From contig NC_092676.1 in NCBI RefSeq assembly GCF_964355755.1, positions 18,954,288 through 19,018,287 of the forward strand: a stretch of DNA of 64,000 nucleotides. Reading direction: 5' to 3'. The DNA comes from Antedon mediterranea. Lineage: Eukaryota > Echinodermata > Crinoidea > Comatulida > Antedonidae. The notes under the pieces are model-generated. The model worked only from the letters and a program-made list of their open reading frames with translations, was not told the origin of the DNA and did not search any database. The translations under genes and the position numbers were made by a program. Of the stretch, positions 42,846-56,900 are shown one piece after another (position 1 is the stretch's first letter; the number at the start of each line of letters is the position of its first letter).

Positions 42846-44993
42846 TATAATAGTAAACGAATTAATACAATAGATAAAATATATTTATAAAAATAACTAA
42901 GTAGGCCAATAAGATTTCCGATAAGTTTCTGAATTAGATATAAACAGATTGTATCTTAGGAACTTTAATGCGCGCACAATAATTGGCATGACAACGCAAT
43001 GCGTACATACGTATACTGCGCATGTTCGCTCTCTCTCTCTCCCCTCCTCTCTCCCCCTCCGATCCCCAAACCTTTCTTCTCGACTCGACGACTTTCTTTA
43101 AATAAAATGCTTTACCGCCCTCTATTTTTTGTTGTTCTAGTTTTGTTTGTCCCCATATTTTGTGTTCAGTAATAAAAGATAACATTGTAGATACATTGTT
43201 TTGAGAATATTGTTTTAAATTTCGTTTCCACTATTTTTTACCAACTTCATAATCCATCATATGTATCTATTATTATATTGGAGTAAAAATGGTTTGTAGA
43301 ATATTATGCCTAGGTCTTTTCTTTTTAAAACTAAAATTTATCTATGATAAGATATTGAATTAATGATGCTGAAATTCGGATAAGGTGTTCTACAAAACTG
43401 AAAACAACTGTAGAATTATGTTCTTTTTTTCTAGTAAGACTGAAGTTTACTTTCAATCATTTTTTTGTCTTGTGTTAGAGGGTATTTTTAGCCTAATCCC
43501 ATTATGTCAACCCACATGATGACGTACTAAGGAGAATCAGAATCAAAGCCACACTTTGGCTCAGCTTTTTAAATTAATTAGTAGAATTATAGTAGGCCTC
43601 CTTACGTAATAACGTATTTTTCAGTAATTGACATAAATGACATTTTACGTCATTCATAACCGTTGTATAGAGTAGCGTTCTGACAGTAATTGTCACCAAT
43701 AAAATAATTTGGAATCCAGTGATATTTTAGACATAAAGTGTAATATATAGTGAATGTGAAAGAAGTGGATTCAAGAGCTGAGGACACTTTTTATTTTTTT
43801 ATTTTTTATTTTTTATTTTATTTTATTCAGTTGTTGAAACAGCGATGAAACCGCCACTAACAGGTTGAATCTAAACATAATAAACTATAAAATGTATTCA
43901 TATAAACAACACAAACATAAACAAAGATAACAACATTAGAGATTTATCAATTTTACCCTTAAATACATTTAAACTATCATAAAATAAATCAAAATCCAAA
44001 CAAGTAACAAGTAACCTATTAAATGTGTTAGGTAACCGCTGAAAGATACCTCGTTTTTGTGCATTCAACACGACCACAAGGAACGTGAAGTAAACACTTG
44101 TGCTGCGAGTACGAGTTGGTATATTCAACTTTAACAAAGCAACAAGAGGACAATCATAAACGGAATTGAATGAGTTGTATTTAGTTGTGTGTGTTTCGTT
44201 AAAATGTAGGCCTATATATATATATATATATGTGTAAATTATAAAGACTTTGTAGGCCATTTCACAGTTTTAATAAAGTTAATCACTTTCCGTAGAAATA
44301 AAAATTTAAAAATAATGTTTATAACGACAAAATAAACGGTTAAATTCAACCAGCCTGACTAGTTTTTTATTTTTTTTCAGGTAAATTATTCTCAAACAAG
44401 CATGCTCTTCTGGTTAGTCCCCTATGTTTCACCTTCACCAAAAAGAAAAACATTAGGCCTAATTGATAGACATAAAAAAACCATGCCTGATAATCTTCTG
44501 ACTCGGGCCGAAAACGTCTGATCCTGGTATATGAGAAACACCGTACAATGTATGTAGTCACCCAAAACAATAAAAATACGTATATATATAATAAAATAAA
44601 TCTTTTATTTTGTATTTATAGGCCCATTTTGTAGTTTTAATGGGAAAAAAATTTAATAGGCCTATACTTGAGCTAAAAAGAGACAAAATAAACTCTTGTA
44701 TAATATCCAAAACGTCTAGAAAACCGGGCTAATTTTGATTGTTGTTTAAATGCGGATTTTTCATATAATTTATCGATCTAAATTGGGTAAAAGTGAATAT
44801 TCTCTGTGTCATTAAAATTGCATTCTATTATTTAAACACAAAAGTGTAAAAATGGTATATTGCGTCACAGCAACGTCTGGTTTGCGCATGCTCATCAACA
44901 TGCACTTACGAATCCATTCGCGCCGGGTTTTTGCTACACATGTGTTGTATCAAATGAATTCTTCTTCTATTTTGTTTGAAAAATACTAAAAAA
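42846..44993. promoter_or_regulatory. Divergent spacer between the MGNN gene and importin-7
   Basis: Near the MGNN start lie an NRF1-like TGCGCATGTTCGC (43017-43029) and a CT-rich tract (43027-43065). Near the importin-7 ATG lie another NRF1-like TGCGCATGCTCA (44883-44894) and an E2F-like TTCGCGCC (44917-44924). The 2-kb middle is AT-rich, with a (TTTTTA)n run near 43800 and diverged pieces of the AAAGATGTATTGTCC repeat family at about 44235-44400 and 44600-44770. Motif calls are by eye only. Confidence 0.4.
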
Positions 44994-47900
44994 ATGGATT
45001 TTAAAAAAATTGTAGAAATCCTACAGGGAACTATACATCCTGACACACGTGAATCTGCCGAACAACAATTAAATGAGGTAAAGAATTACACATATGACGT
45101 GTTAATGTTATGATGGAAATGACCTGTTTTAGGCCTAGCTTCGCCAAATGCTTGAGTGAAGTCTACCTTTTAAGTGTGGGATGATGATGAATCATCATCG
45201 GAATGGCAATCACATTTTAGAGACTAAACTAGGCCTAGCCTGAATAAAATTACTCAAACAAGTTTATTTTTTACCATTTTTATGCAAGTAACATTAATAA
45301 ATATTGTTGGGCTGTACTATAGTAATTAGTATGTTTATATAATATTAATAAGGTGAAATTAAAAAATTAATTTTTTTATATTATAAATATAATATAAAAA
45401 AATTAATTTTTTAATTTTCGTAATTTAATATTTATATATTATTATTAAAAGTTTAATATATTATGTTCTTGTAAGACAATTGAGATGCCTCAGCGTTAGT
45501 TATCCAACACTATTAATTACTATTTACAGCTTTTTTACGAAACGATCGATGACAATTGGCGTATTCGAGTGTACTGCTGTTGAGTAGTTTTTATGTTGAG
45601 TACTTCTGAGATTGTTCTTAACGAAAAAGCTTTGGTTGTCAACGTTTTCTATTCAAATGACTTTCTGTTAAGCACAAATTTACAATTCGAATACAAAAAG
45701 TACTCAACGAATCTTTACGTTGGCAACGAAAGTTCCCAATCGAATACGACAAATGCTATGCAGGGAAGCGCAACCAATGCAAAAATAATATAGCATGTCG
45801 AGCATATTTACTTTACTTTCAACTTTTATTGCCAAAAAAAGAAAATTTTTGGTTACTTACAAATTTATAACTCCTTAACGGACAGTTGTATTGAAAAAAT
45901 GTTTAATGTAAAAACCTATTTGGTTTATTTTATGTATTTCTTGGTCTCGGTTTTGATAAATTTAACTTCTGGTATTCTTTTCACTATAGAAGGTGAGTAA
46001 AATCAACCTAACCATGTGTAAAGTATTGTACTATAAACATTTATTTTATGACCATTCTAACTTTTTTGTTGCTGCATGCTTTTTTTTTATAGATTCACAA
46101 GATCATAGGGTTTGCTCCCCACCTTTTACAAGTGGTAATGGTAGATGAGGTGCAATTTCCCGTCCGCCAGGCTGGAGTCATTTACCTTAAGAATATGATA
46201 GTACAGTTCTGGCAGGAACGCGAGCCAGACCCAAAAGCAGACCCAAGGGAGGTGTTGTTCAGCATACATGAGAACGACCGTGCTCTCATAAGGGAAAACA
46301 TCATAGAGGCAATTATTAGAGCTCCGGAACTAGTAAGGTTAGTGTGGATATGGCCGTGCATGTTCAACAGCTGATCAAAATTAAAATGAACACTACGTTT
46401 AAGTTAGCAGTGGGCCTGTCACGATAAATATGGTCCGGGGCCAAAATCGGTCCGGCCGGACCAGTTTTGGCTCTACAATTGTGGCCAAAAGCAGTCCGCC
46501 ACTGCCAAAATCGGTCCGGGCTTTTCTTCTGTCGATTTTAATTGAATTACTAGGCCTATGATGCTGTTTTAAGTTGTTTGTGGCTAGAAAAATATCCCAT
46601 GATATATATTAGTAAGTTATCTTGTCGGATAAATACTATAAATAAATGTATTTTATCTAAAAACATGACTTAGGTGTTCACTCATATTTCGGCCTGCCAC
46701 ACACTCACATGAACGGGTATGAGACGCTGATATTGCCAGCTAGATTTTATTTATGATTGAGGCCTTTTTCCTTCCTCAGCCTAATCAATATTGGATAATT
46801 GTTTTATAATAATTGTATTGAATTGATATATTGATTGATTAACCATAAATAATTAATAAATTAAATTGTTTTTAACATCCATAATGGGGAAACGAAGATG
46901 TTAAAAAAGAAAAAATGGATTAAAAACAGACAGAGATACATATTGTATACAAAAAGCTTAACAATTAGTATTAATTATTGATGAGTTACTACTAATAATG
47001 ATAATAAAAAAAACAGGCTTAATTTATAATATTAAAATAACAAATAAATCCCCGTAGTTTTCAATAATGACTAATCATGGCCTTTTTTTTAATGATATAT
47101 ACATTATGACTCATTTTGCGCACCATATATTTGTAAGACCGGACCATATTTGGCGGCCAAAAACAGTCCTACTGCCCGGACTGACTTTATCCAGGCCGGA
47201 CCAGTTTTGGCGGCTAAAATTGGTCCGGCCGGACAGGTTTTGGCAGCCATAAATGGTCCCCCGGACTGATTTTGGCAGCCAAAACTGGTCCGCCGGACCG
47301 ATTTTGGCCCGGACTGATTTTGGTGTGACAGGCCAAGTGTTTTTCGGCTTGCCCCACTGTAGATTGTCAATTACTGATGATGTATTCTATACTTTTTTTC
47401 AGTTGTTGAAGCTTGTATAGTCCCTATGCATCTCATGCATTCCTTTTCAAAATTGTATTCTTCTGTAGATGGCAACAAACAGTAGGCTTTTGATACTGTA
47501 GGCTAGGCTACTGTAATAATGTCAGTCACTTTATTGTGCGCATGCGGAGGATTGAAACATTGATTTTGGTGGTTTCAAGGGCCACATTGACATAACCTAG
47601 CTCTGTTCCTACTGTAGGTTACCAGTCGTCTAAAGCGCCCTACAGAAGTAGTATCTGGCTTTTCTGTATTTTCTCATCAAATCACTTTTAATATACATTT
47701 TAGAATTAGCTAATTTGTTCATGTATCAACTTATTTCTAGAGTTCAACTTGCGGTTTGTCTTAGAAACATTCTAAAACATGACTACCCAGGTAGATGGAC
47801 AGGCATCGTTCAAAAGACTATACATGTTTTACAATCAAAGGATCTAAATGCGTGGTATGGCGCCCTCATCGGTGTATACCAACTTGTCAAAAACTATGAG

Positions 47901-50900
47901 TGAGTGTACATAAATAGTTTTTTAAACGTTTTCTTATTTTTAAAATACTCATCAGAAGTTATTTATTTAGTCTGTCTTTATACTGAATGACACTTTCAGT
48001 GCTAAAGCATTGATATCCTAAGTAGTTCAGTAGAGAACATCAACAATATAAGGATGAAATCAAACAAAACTAATCAAACTATAGGGGAATGAATGATACT
48101 GTAGCTTAATAAGATTGGTTCCCACTCAGATGCACAATGTCAAAGTAATTTGACCAATCACCAGGTAAAACTAGTGGGAAAAAAAAAAGCTTTATGGCAG
48201 ATAGCATTCCTTCCACTGTTATGATTGGACAATAATGCTACTTGTGGCTTTTGATAAATTAAAGTAGATGTTTAGACTGCATGTTGTGCAATAAGAGTTT
48301 TAGCCAATATTGCTGTATTTCTTTACCATTTCCAGCACGTTTAATTGCAACTTGTATTGGTTCTATAACAATTTTATAATTTTTTTCATGAAAGATATAA
48401 GAAACCAAATGAAAGAGAACCACTGAACCACGCAATAAAATTCATTCAGCCATTGATGTATGATTGCGTAATGCTCTTGAAGCATGACCAATCGGAAGCG
48501 GCGATGCACATGAAGAAACAGATTCTGAAGATCTTCTACGCTCTTACACAGGTACACACAATAAATAAAGCTTTTGACCACATCATGTGCCTTCAATCTT
48601 GTTAAATGTCGTTGACCTCGTAGAACGTTAACCTAAAAAAAAAAAATGTAGCTAGCAGACATCTTATGTTATTACTGAATTTAAAATTTTCCGTCATATT
48701 TAATACATTAAAATTGTTTGTATAAATGATTACATTTTATTGATGTGTCATACAGTAGATATATATTATGCAGTTTTTGCTACAATGAACGCTTGTGGAG
48801 AGCATGTTTATTTATTATTTATACAGTAAATTACCTATCATTAGTAAATTACTGTGCAGTACTCTCACCCCTAAATTATAATTTGTGAGTATGTTATACT
48901 GTACTGTAGGAACATATGGAAAAAATGGTTTTAGATATAAAAGGTATAAGTGTGAAATATTGGTATGCCTTTTTACTACACTGTCATTGTTTAAAGCTCT
49001 GTCTACACTTTCAAAGTTTGTTTTGACAAGAAAAATGTGATATGCCCATACAGTATATGGACATGATGATGTCATCACTACCATATTTGGGAAATTCACA
49101 CTTTTTTTGTCAAACTAATATGATACTGTAGTGTTACAGAGCTTTAGGGCAATTTGGTGAAAACAAAGTATTATAAAATATTGAGATATTTAAAAAAAGA
49201 GAAAACCTTTTCTTTTAAACTTAAACAGTACCTCATCTCAAAATATTAAAACTTCCTTAAAAATAAATATCTTTGTGAATCGATTTCAGTACATCGCCAT
49301 GATCTGCTGTCTTAGATTCGCTGTTTCTGGTTGCTCAATGTCGTTAGCTGGCCCAACTCAAGATTTTTATCTTCTCTGGCATCTGCCTACTTCCTTTAAT
49401 TGATTCCTCCCTACTTTCACGCCTTCATTTTAATATTAATTTGTTACTTGTTTCTATTTTATATCTTTTTAAATGTTTACTGTATTTAAGATAAAAACAA
49501 AATATTTCCATCTTAACAGTACTTCCTGCCATTGGATCTGATCAATGAAGAGATCTTCACCAAGTGGATGAAGGTTTTTCAAGAGATTGTCGAGGCGGAA
49601 ATTCCACCGGTAATAAAAATCATTGCATTTTTCAAATGCACTCTTACCTACACAGTAATATACCCTTTTTCCCTATAAGCAATTTAAGTTCTCATAACAG
49701 AGATTAAAGGTAAAGCTTGTTTGCTAGCATCTACATACAGGTAAAAAAAATGTTACCTCAAGGTGGGAATGAACAATGTGGAGTCTGGTGACCGGAGCTT
49801 GAACCTACAACCTCTAGATACCAATCCTCAAACCACTGCGCCACACTTCTCCCACAATGATAGATAAACTAGTATAATCTTATGTAAACCACAACTCCCC
49901 ATATATTCAAGAACACCTATAGAGTAGGTCAATCAGTGTTTTGTGCTTACAATTAAATTATTTGTACAAATTAACTTTATTTGCAATCTAGAAAAACCTT
50001 GAATATGGAAAAATAATATTTATTTAGAGGGAGTTTTTGTTAGAATCTTTATTGTTCTAATATAAGAATCTTATTATTTTTACTATTATACAGGAAACAT
50101 CACAGGTTCTTGTAGATGACAGACCAGAGTTAATTTGGTGGAAGACTAAGAAATGGGCATTGCACATATTGGCCAGAATGTTTGAAAGGTAAATCCCCTT
50201 GGGTGGTATTGTTAGTGATGATAAACCCAACCAACCAGATTACATGACTGATAGGGCTACTGTAATTATGGTACATGTGTCAACAGAATTTGAGAAGAGT
50301 GAAGCTTCATTTGGCTATCAGAAAAATAAATTGGCCTGTACTAACTAACATTTCCAATTTTTACATTCTCTTAAAGATGTATTGTCCCCCCAAAATATGA
50401 GAAAAAAATTAAGATTTATAAAATCAGACTTGAAATATGCCATTTAGGGCATTTTTAATAAAGTTATTCACTTCTGTAAAAAAACAAAATTTCACTTATT
50501 AAAAGACAAAAGAAACTTTTAATTTTAACCAAAAACCATTGTCTGACTGACAATTTAAGTGTTTTTTGCTTTCAATTACATTTTTTTCAGGTAATAATTG
50601 TTTTTTTTATTCACTTTTTGGACAAACGGAATAACTATTATGTGACATTAAAATGGCATTTAAAAAAAAAAATTTAGAGGGGTAATATATCTTTAATGAA
50701 ACAGCATTATCAAATTAAAAATTCGTATTTCTAGCAAAACATGGACAAATTAGTTTGAATTGAATTTATACCAATTTATACGAGCAATGAAAAAACCCAA
50801 TACGCCTAGTAAAATGTGCGCCTGTGTTATTATTATTATTATAAATTATAATAAATTATTCAATTGCCTTTTATGTATCTAAAATACCTATTCATTTCCG

Positions 50901-53900
50901 TTTTGATGACATCCTGTGAAATAAAAATTGTTTAGTTTTTCTTTGATTATGGTTTCCGACTTCCTCCTTCAAGGTCTAGATTTTGTTTGGTCAAGGTAAT
51001 TTAGGTCAAAAACTGTCCTAAGGGAGCTTGCAAGATTTTGTGGTCAATCCAGCCGCCAAGATCTAAAGTCGTATTTTTTACTATTTTCACACTCAATATG
51101 ACATTTTTGTCTTGTACATTTTTTGTTATAGATATGGTAGTCCTGGTAATGTTATCAAAGATTACAATAAGTTCTCAGAATGGTATCTCAAAACATTTTC
51201 ACGTAAGTTGAGTTTTTAAATACCAAGCTACAGTACAACATGGCTAAAGTTCTGTCTACACTGTCAAACTATATGTGAGAATGTGATGTGCCCATATATG
51301 GACATGATGTGCATATCACATGCACATTTGTCTACCATATTTGGGCACATCATACTTTTTACTAGTTTGATAGTGTAGACAGAGCTTTAAGCTACATTCA
51401 TATACATTTGGCTCCGGTTGCCTGATTACAAATTTTAAAAATATGTGTAGTGTTTTAGTAAGAATATAAATCGAAAGGCAAAGTACTGAAATTACATATG
51501 TGTATCAGTGGCAGGATCCCAATGGAGATACAAAATAAAATAAGCAAAAAGTTAAATCAAAACGATAAAGTAAAACAGCTAAAATGTGTGATCGAAAAGT
51601 GTAACCCAGAGTTTTCTCTGCGCATCGAAACAAAAATAGGCCCAGTGTGAACGTAACTTAAAGCATAACTTCCTGCTAGAAATAATCACGTCATTGTTAT
51701 TATAATATTGTTTAATATATTATTTATAATGTTTTCCTTCCTTATCAATATTGTAAATCTCTAAATTCATAAAACATGTTCATTTTTGTTTTCTTTTTTC
51801 TCAATTTGTCTAATTTAGCTCAAATCCTAACAACGTTATTGAAAGTTCTTGATCAGTATCGACAGCAGCAGTACATATCCCCAAGGGTCCTACAACAGTC
51901 CCTTAACTATGTCAACACAGGGTGAGTATTGCATTGGGTCGACATTGAGCTGATATAATATTATGCCAAATACACCAACACAAGCATTAAACACTACTTA
52001 ACATGTTTAGTATATCCTTTATTTAATTTATTTATACTGGGTGACCTCTTCAGTCAAAGACTGGTCTCCCAGAGGGCCCAGTTATGATAAGTGGCTGTGA
52101 GTGACAGTGGCTGTGTGTGTACTAGTACACTGGAGTAACCCCTACTCGTCTTGAAAGATATACTAAGTTCTTTAAAGTGTACATGAGCTAGATGTGTACA
52201 CTAGACCCAAGGTTTACAGTCCTCATCCGAGAAAACTTGTTCTACCACCAGAACCAAGGAACGAGTGAGCCTTGAACCCTTGCTGGTGTTATGGCTACGT
52301 AATTACGGTTCCACTTGGCCACTCACTTGTCAATCCTTGTCTTTTTATCTATGGATTTTGTATCATAGCATGCGTTTTTTTTCTATTTCAACAACTGTAT
52401 GTATATTGCACTGTCAGCTTTTAGTAATGAGTCTTAAACTTCTCAGCTTCCAAAGTCAATGTCCTAACCATTATGTTACATAGAACCATCAATCCCTATT
52501 TTGTAAATCCTAGAGTGAAATCTGCTTTCTGGACAATATTATGCAAGCCATTAATAGAAATTTTCAAGTGATAGTTACCCCATATAATTGTTGATTGCTT
52601 TGCAGTGTGAAACATGCCAAGTCATGGAACATCATGAAGGGTCACATGCAAATCTTGATTCAAGATATCATCTTCCCCCTTATGTGTCACACAGATGAGG
52701 ACGATGAACTTTGGAATGACGACCCATATGAATACATCCGTATGAAATTTGGTAAGTGACATCATTTGAGGTACAAAGATTGCAAACTCATCATCACCTA
52801 CTTTTTTTTAAACTTAACGTTTGAATAGGTTATTTTGTAGTGTTAATAAAGATAATCACTTCCGGAAAAAATGGAAACAAAATATTTTCAATTATAAAAT
52901 GACAAAATAAATGGTTAAGTTCAACAAAAAAACCATTGGCTGACAGCCAATTTGCCCATTTTTTTTGTTTTAAATTACAGTTTTTCAGGTAAATACATTT
53001 CAATGGGTTATTGTTGAATTAAACTGTTTATTTTGTCTTTTTATAAAACATTTATTTTAATTTTTTTGTCCACAGAAGTGATTAATTACAAAATAACCTA
53101 TTCAAAGTATGATTCAATGATATTTGCTCATGTTTTTTGGGGACAATACATCTTTATGTAGTCAGTGGTTGATTTTGTTCACGCTGCTGCTCTAGCCCGC
53201 TACGTCCCATGGGGACTACTCATTCAGAAGCTAAAGCAAGCAGCAGTTATAGTATCTAAGGTCGACAGTTTTACGACTTTGTAAACTCGACTATAATTTA
53301 TAGATCCCAGCTGCTGGACTCAAAAAACGTCTGGGAAAAGAGAGTCTATGAAGGCTCACGGCTGAACGATTTTGGATTCTCGCCCTTTGATTGGTTGACG
53401 CGAATCAACAGACTGGGAAGAATTTTCTCACTTGTACGGCCATGAAGTCACGTTGTCTCTAGAGGGTATTCAGTTGTATGCCAACAGGCTGAGGTTACAC
53501 ACACAGCACATTAATTTAAAGTTCAAAATTGACCAATTTTAAATGGGCATTCGATTCATAATTAAAGAACTATCTTTGATTTGTATGTATTTTTGCGATT
53601 AAAGGACATCTTTTTAATAATTAATCATAAATATATCTAAAGAAAGAACAATGATTAATTTTAAAATGTCGAGCAGCGATTTTTGTAAGAAATATTTCTT
53701 GTTTACTATTAAAGTAGTCAATAAAACAACTTTTTGATTTCAAACTTTTGATTTGAGAATATTTTTTTCCATTAAGTACTCTGAACGAGCAAATGAGCAA
53801 GTGTTATAATTTACCTTTCAAATAAACCTATATCCAATAGTTTAAACAATCGATTGTATCTTTAACATTAAAGGCCAGGTGCAGGCAAAAAAATTTCTAT

Positions 53901-56900
53901 TGATCATACATTCCAATAATTATTGATCTATAGTTTCCACTATGTTTCATAATTTTTGGGATTTTATATGTGTTACAAGAGCTTGTTGAAGATAAGCACT
54001 TCCTTATCAGTGTGGGGATAGTTCAAATTACACAGTAAAATCTCTATTCTTTTGTACACAAATTTTGTAAATAGAGAGCATTTTAAAATACTATGAAAAA
54101 TAAACGGTGTAGTAAATAATGTTATCAGATGACTAAATATAGGTAATATAACTTAAATTTTACATTTCTAGTTTTTTTATTCAACTTCATTGTTTTATTT
54201 TCATGCTATAGCAAAAATTATCCACCGTATATCCACCATCTTTTTTATCCTTCTAGGGAGTCACCAGACATGTTATTACATTAGGTTAAACTACCTAACT
54301 ACTGAAAAAAAGGTCTTTCTGGTTTTTATAGCAGAATTTTGCCAAATTTTGTATTTTACCATTTTAAGGGAAATTCATGTTTTTTTTCGTGTTGATTTCT
54401 ATTATAAATTATTTATGTACAATTAATCGGGTATTATATTTAAAATTCATGCCTGAATATTGAAAATCCATTTGCAATTATAAAATGTCCAGAAAATGCA
54501 TCTATTAACTTTTTTTTCCAGATGTCTTTGAAGATTTCATTTCTCCTGTTACTGCTGCACAAACCGTGCTGCAGTCAGCTGCGTCAAAAAGAAAAGAGGT
54601 GCTGCAGAAGACAATGGGATTCTGTATGAATGTACTGACACAACCTGGTGTAGGTCCACGACAGAAAGATGGCGCACTACATATGGTTGGATCAATGGCA
54701 GAATTGTTACTTAAGGTATCAGGCTAGTTTTTATCAATCCCTTGAACTTAGTTGATCATTGCAAGAACTCAAAATTGTGTAAGCTGTAATTTCAATTTAT
54801 TCAGGCACGATTTTATACCCTATCCAGAACGCTTTATTGCAACTCTATACAGGACACCCTATGCTAAAGCTCTGTCTACACTATTAAACTAGTTTGACAA
54901 ATATGTGATGTGCCCAAATATGGTAGCGATATGCCCAAATATGGTAGTGATATGCCCAAATATGGTAGTGATCATGATCATCATGTCCATATATGGGCAC
55001 ATCCCATTTTTTTGTCACATATTTTTTTTTTTTAATTTATTACGGTATATAAAATATACAAATGCAATAGCATAGAGCTTAAAGGTGAAACTTTGTTAGA
55101 TCCACTTAATGGGGGTATAAACACCAAAACCCTTAATTAAGTGTTTAACTGCAGTCAATGATTACATAACATTAATGTTTGTTTTTTTATTTGTTTTTTT
55201 ATAGAAAAAAATGTACAAAGATAGAATGGAACATATGTTGGTATCGCATGTTCTTCCTGAATTTAAAAGTGAACACGGCTACATGAGAGCAAGGGTGAGC
55301 TTTAAATAATTCTATTGCTACAATAATGTTTAAAGTAGTGTAATATTGTAATACCCTTGACGAAATAAAACAAACCTAGTCATCATTGTGCACATGTATC
55401 TTAAATGCTAATGTCTCAGAAATGTTAGTTAATGTAGTTCTCGCACGCATATTCTGTATTATACCCTATTTACACCACATAGAACAACTCTGGAGTTTAT
55501 ACTGGGAATATGTCAAAGAAAACACCAGAGTGTGTAATTTCCACAGTTTTAAAAGTGTATAATTCTATAATTTGCAATTTAACTCTTGAATGTAAATGTT
55601 GTAGTTATATTTGATCTAAAAACTGCTATTTTGAATGTAATGGTGTTATCCTATATCTTAAAAAACACTATTTTGAATGTAATAGTGTTATCGTGTTTCT
55701 AAAAAGCAGTATTTTGAATGTAATAGTGTTATACTGTATATAAAAAGTACTATTTTGAATGTAACAATGTTATACTGTATCTAAAAAGCACTATTTTGAA
55801 TGCAAGTGTTATCACTGTATCTAAATATACTATTTACAGATATATAAATGATACGTATAAAAAATGTTATTTTGTGGTGAAAGCAATATAAACAACTTCA
55901 TCACAATTTTTTTTTAGGCCAACTATGTCATTCACACATTCTCCGAAGTACGGTTTAAAAATGACAAGAACCTTCAATCAGCACTTGACCTGACCCGCCA
56001 ATCTCTCGTCCTTGACAAAGAGATGCCTGTGAAAGTCGAAGCTGCCATCGCCTTACAAATGCTTATCACCAGTAATGAGAAAGCCAAGGATTACATCCAG
56101 CCCCACGTTAAAGAGGTCATCGAAGGTCAGTAATAGTTCACAAATCCAATTTAGTAAAATATTAAATTATTATTTTCAACAAATTATTATAGGATAATAA
56201 ACAATGCTTTAATGTTATGCAATTACACCTGTAAATTATGCAATAAACATTTCAGTACACCTGTTCTATGCATATTTGGCCACTTGACTATTGCTGGTGA
56301 AGACTAAATATTTTGTGCGCTTTATAGATTAGTCAAACTTTATATTTTTCAGCAAATCTAAAAACAAAGCAGTACACTTCCAGTTAAAATGCTAAAACGC
56401 TGTCTACACTATCAAACTAGTTTGACAAAAAAAAGTGTGATGTACCCAAATATGGTAGTGATATATATGGGTACATCACATTTTTTTAAAACATAAATTT
56501 GATAGTGTAGACAGACCTTTACAACAGTTCATAGACTGATCAAACTGTTTTTTCTATTTACTCAGCCTTGTTAATCGTAATCAGAGAGACGGAGAATGAT
56601 GACTTGACAAACGTGATGCAGAAACTGATATGTACTTATTGTGACGAGGTGACGACCATTGCGGTTGACATCACAACACATTTAGTAAGTTATCAAAATG
56701 TGGGAATTGATGTTGCAGTTCGGACTTGTTGTAGTTGATATCACTATATGCCAAGATGGCTTTCTTACAAAAGAATAAAATCAATGCATTGGTAAAAAAT
56801 GGACAACACAAACTGACAAACAATACAGATGTATCAACTAATGAGACACCAATGCCAATGTTAAATTCTCAATACAAAGTACCTTTTAAAATTAACAGCC

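Noticed and set aside
42414-42873. Plus-strand frames overlapping the first exon of the MGNN gene
   Set aside because: They are shadows of the minus-strand exon, which has consistent splice sites and a continuous product.
46413-47370. Coding potential of the 61- and 88-codon frames with repeated Gly/Pro/Trp words
   Set aside because: They arise from the GGTCCGG arrays of the foldback element on both strands.
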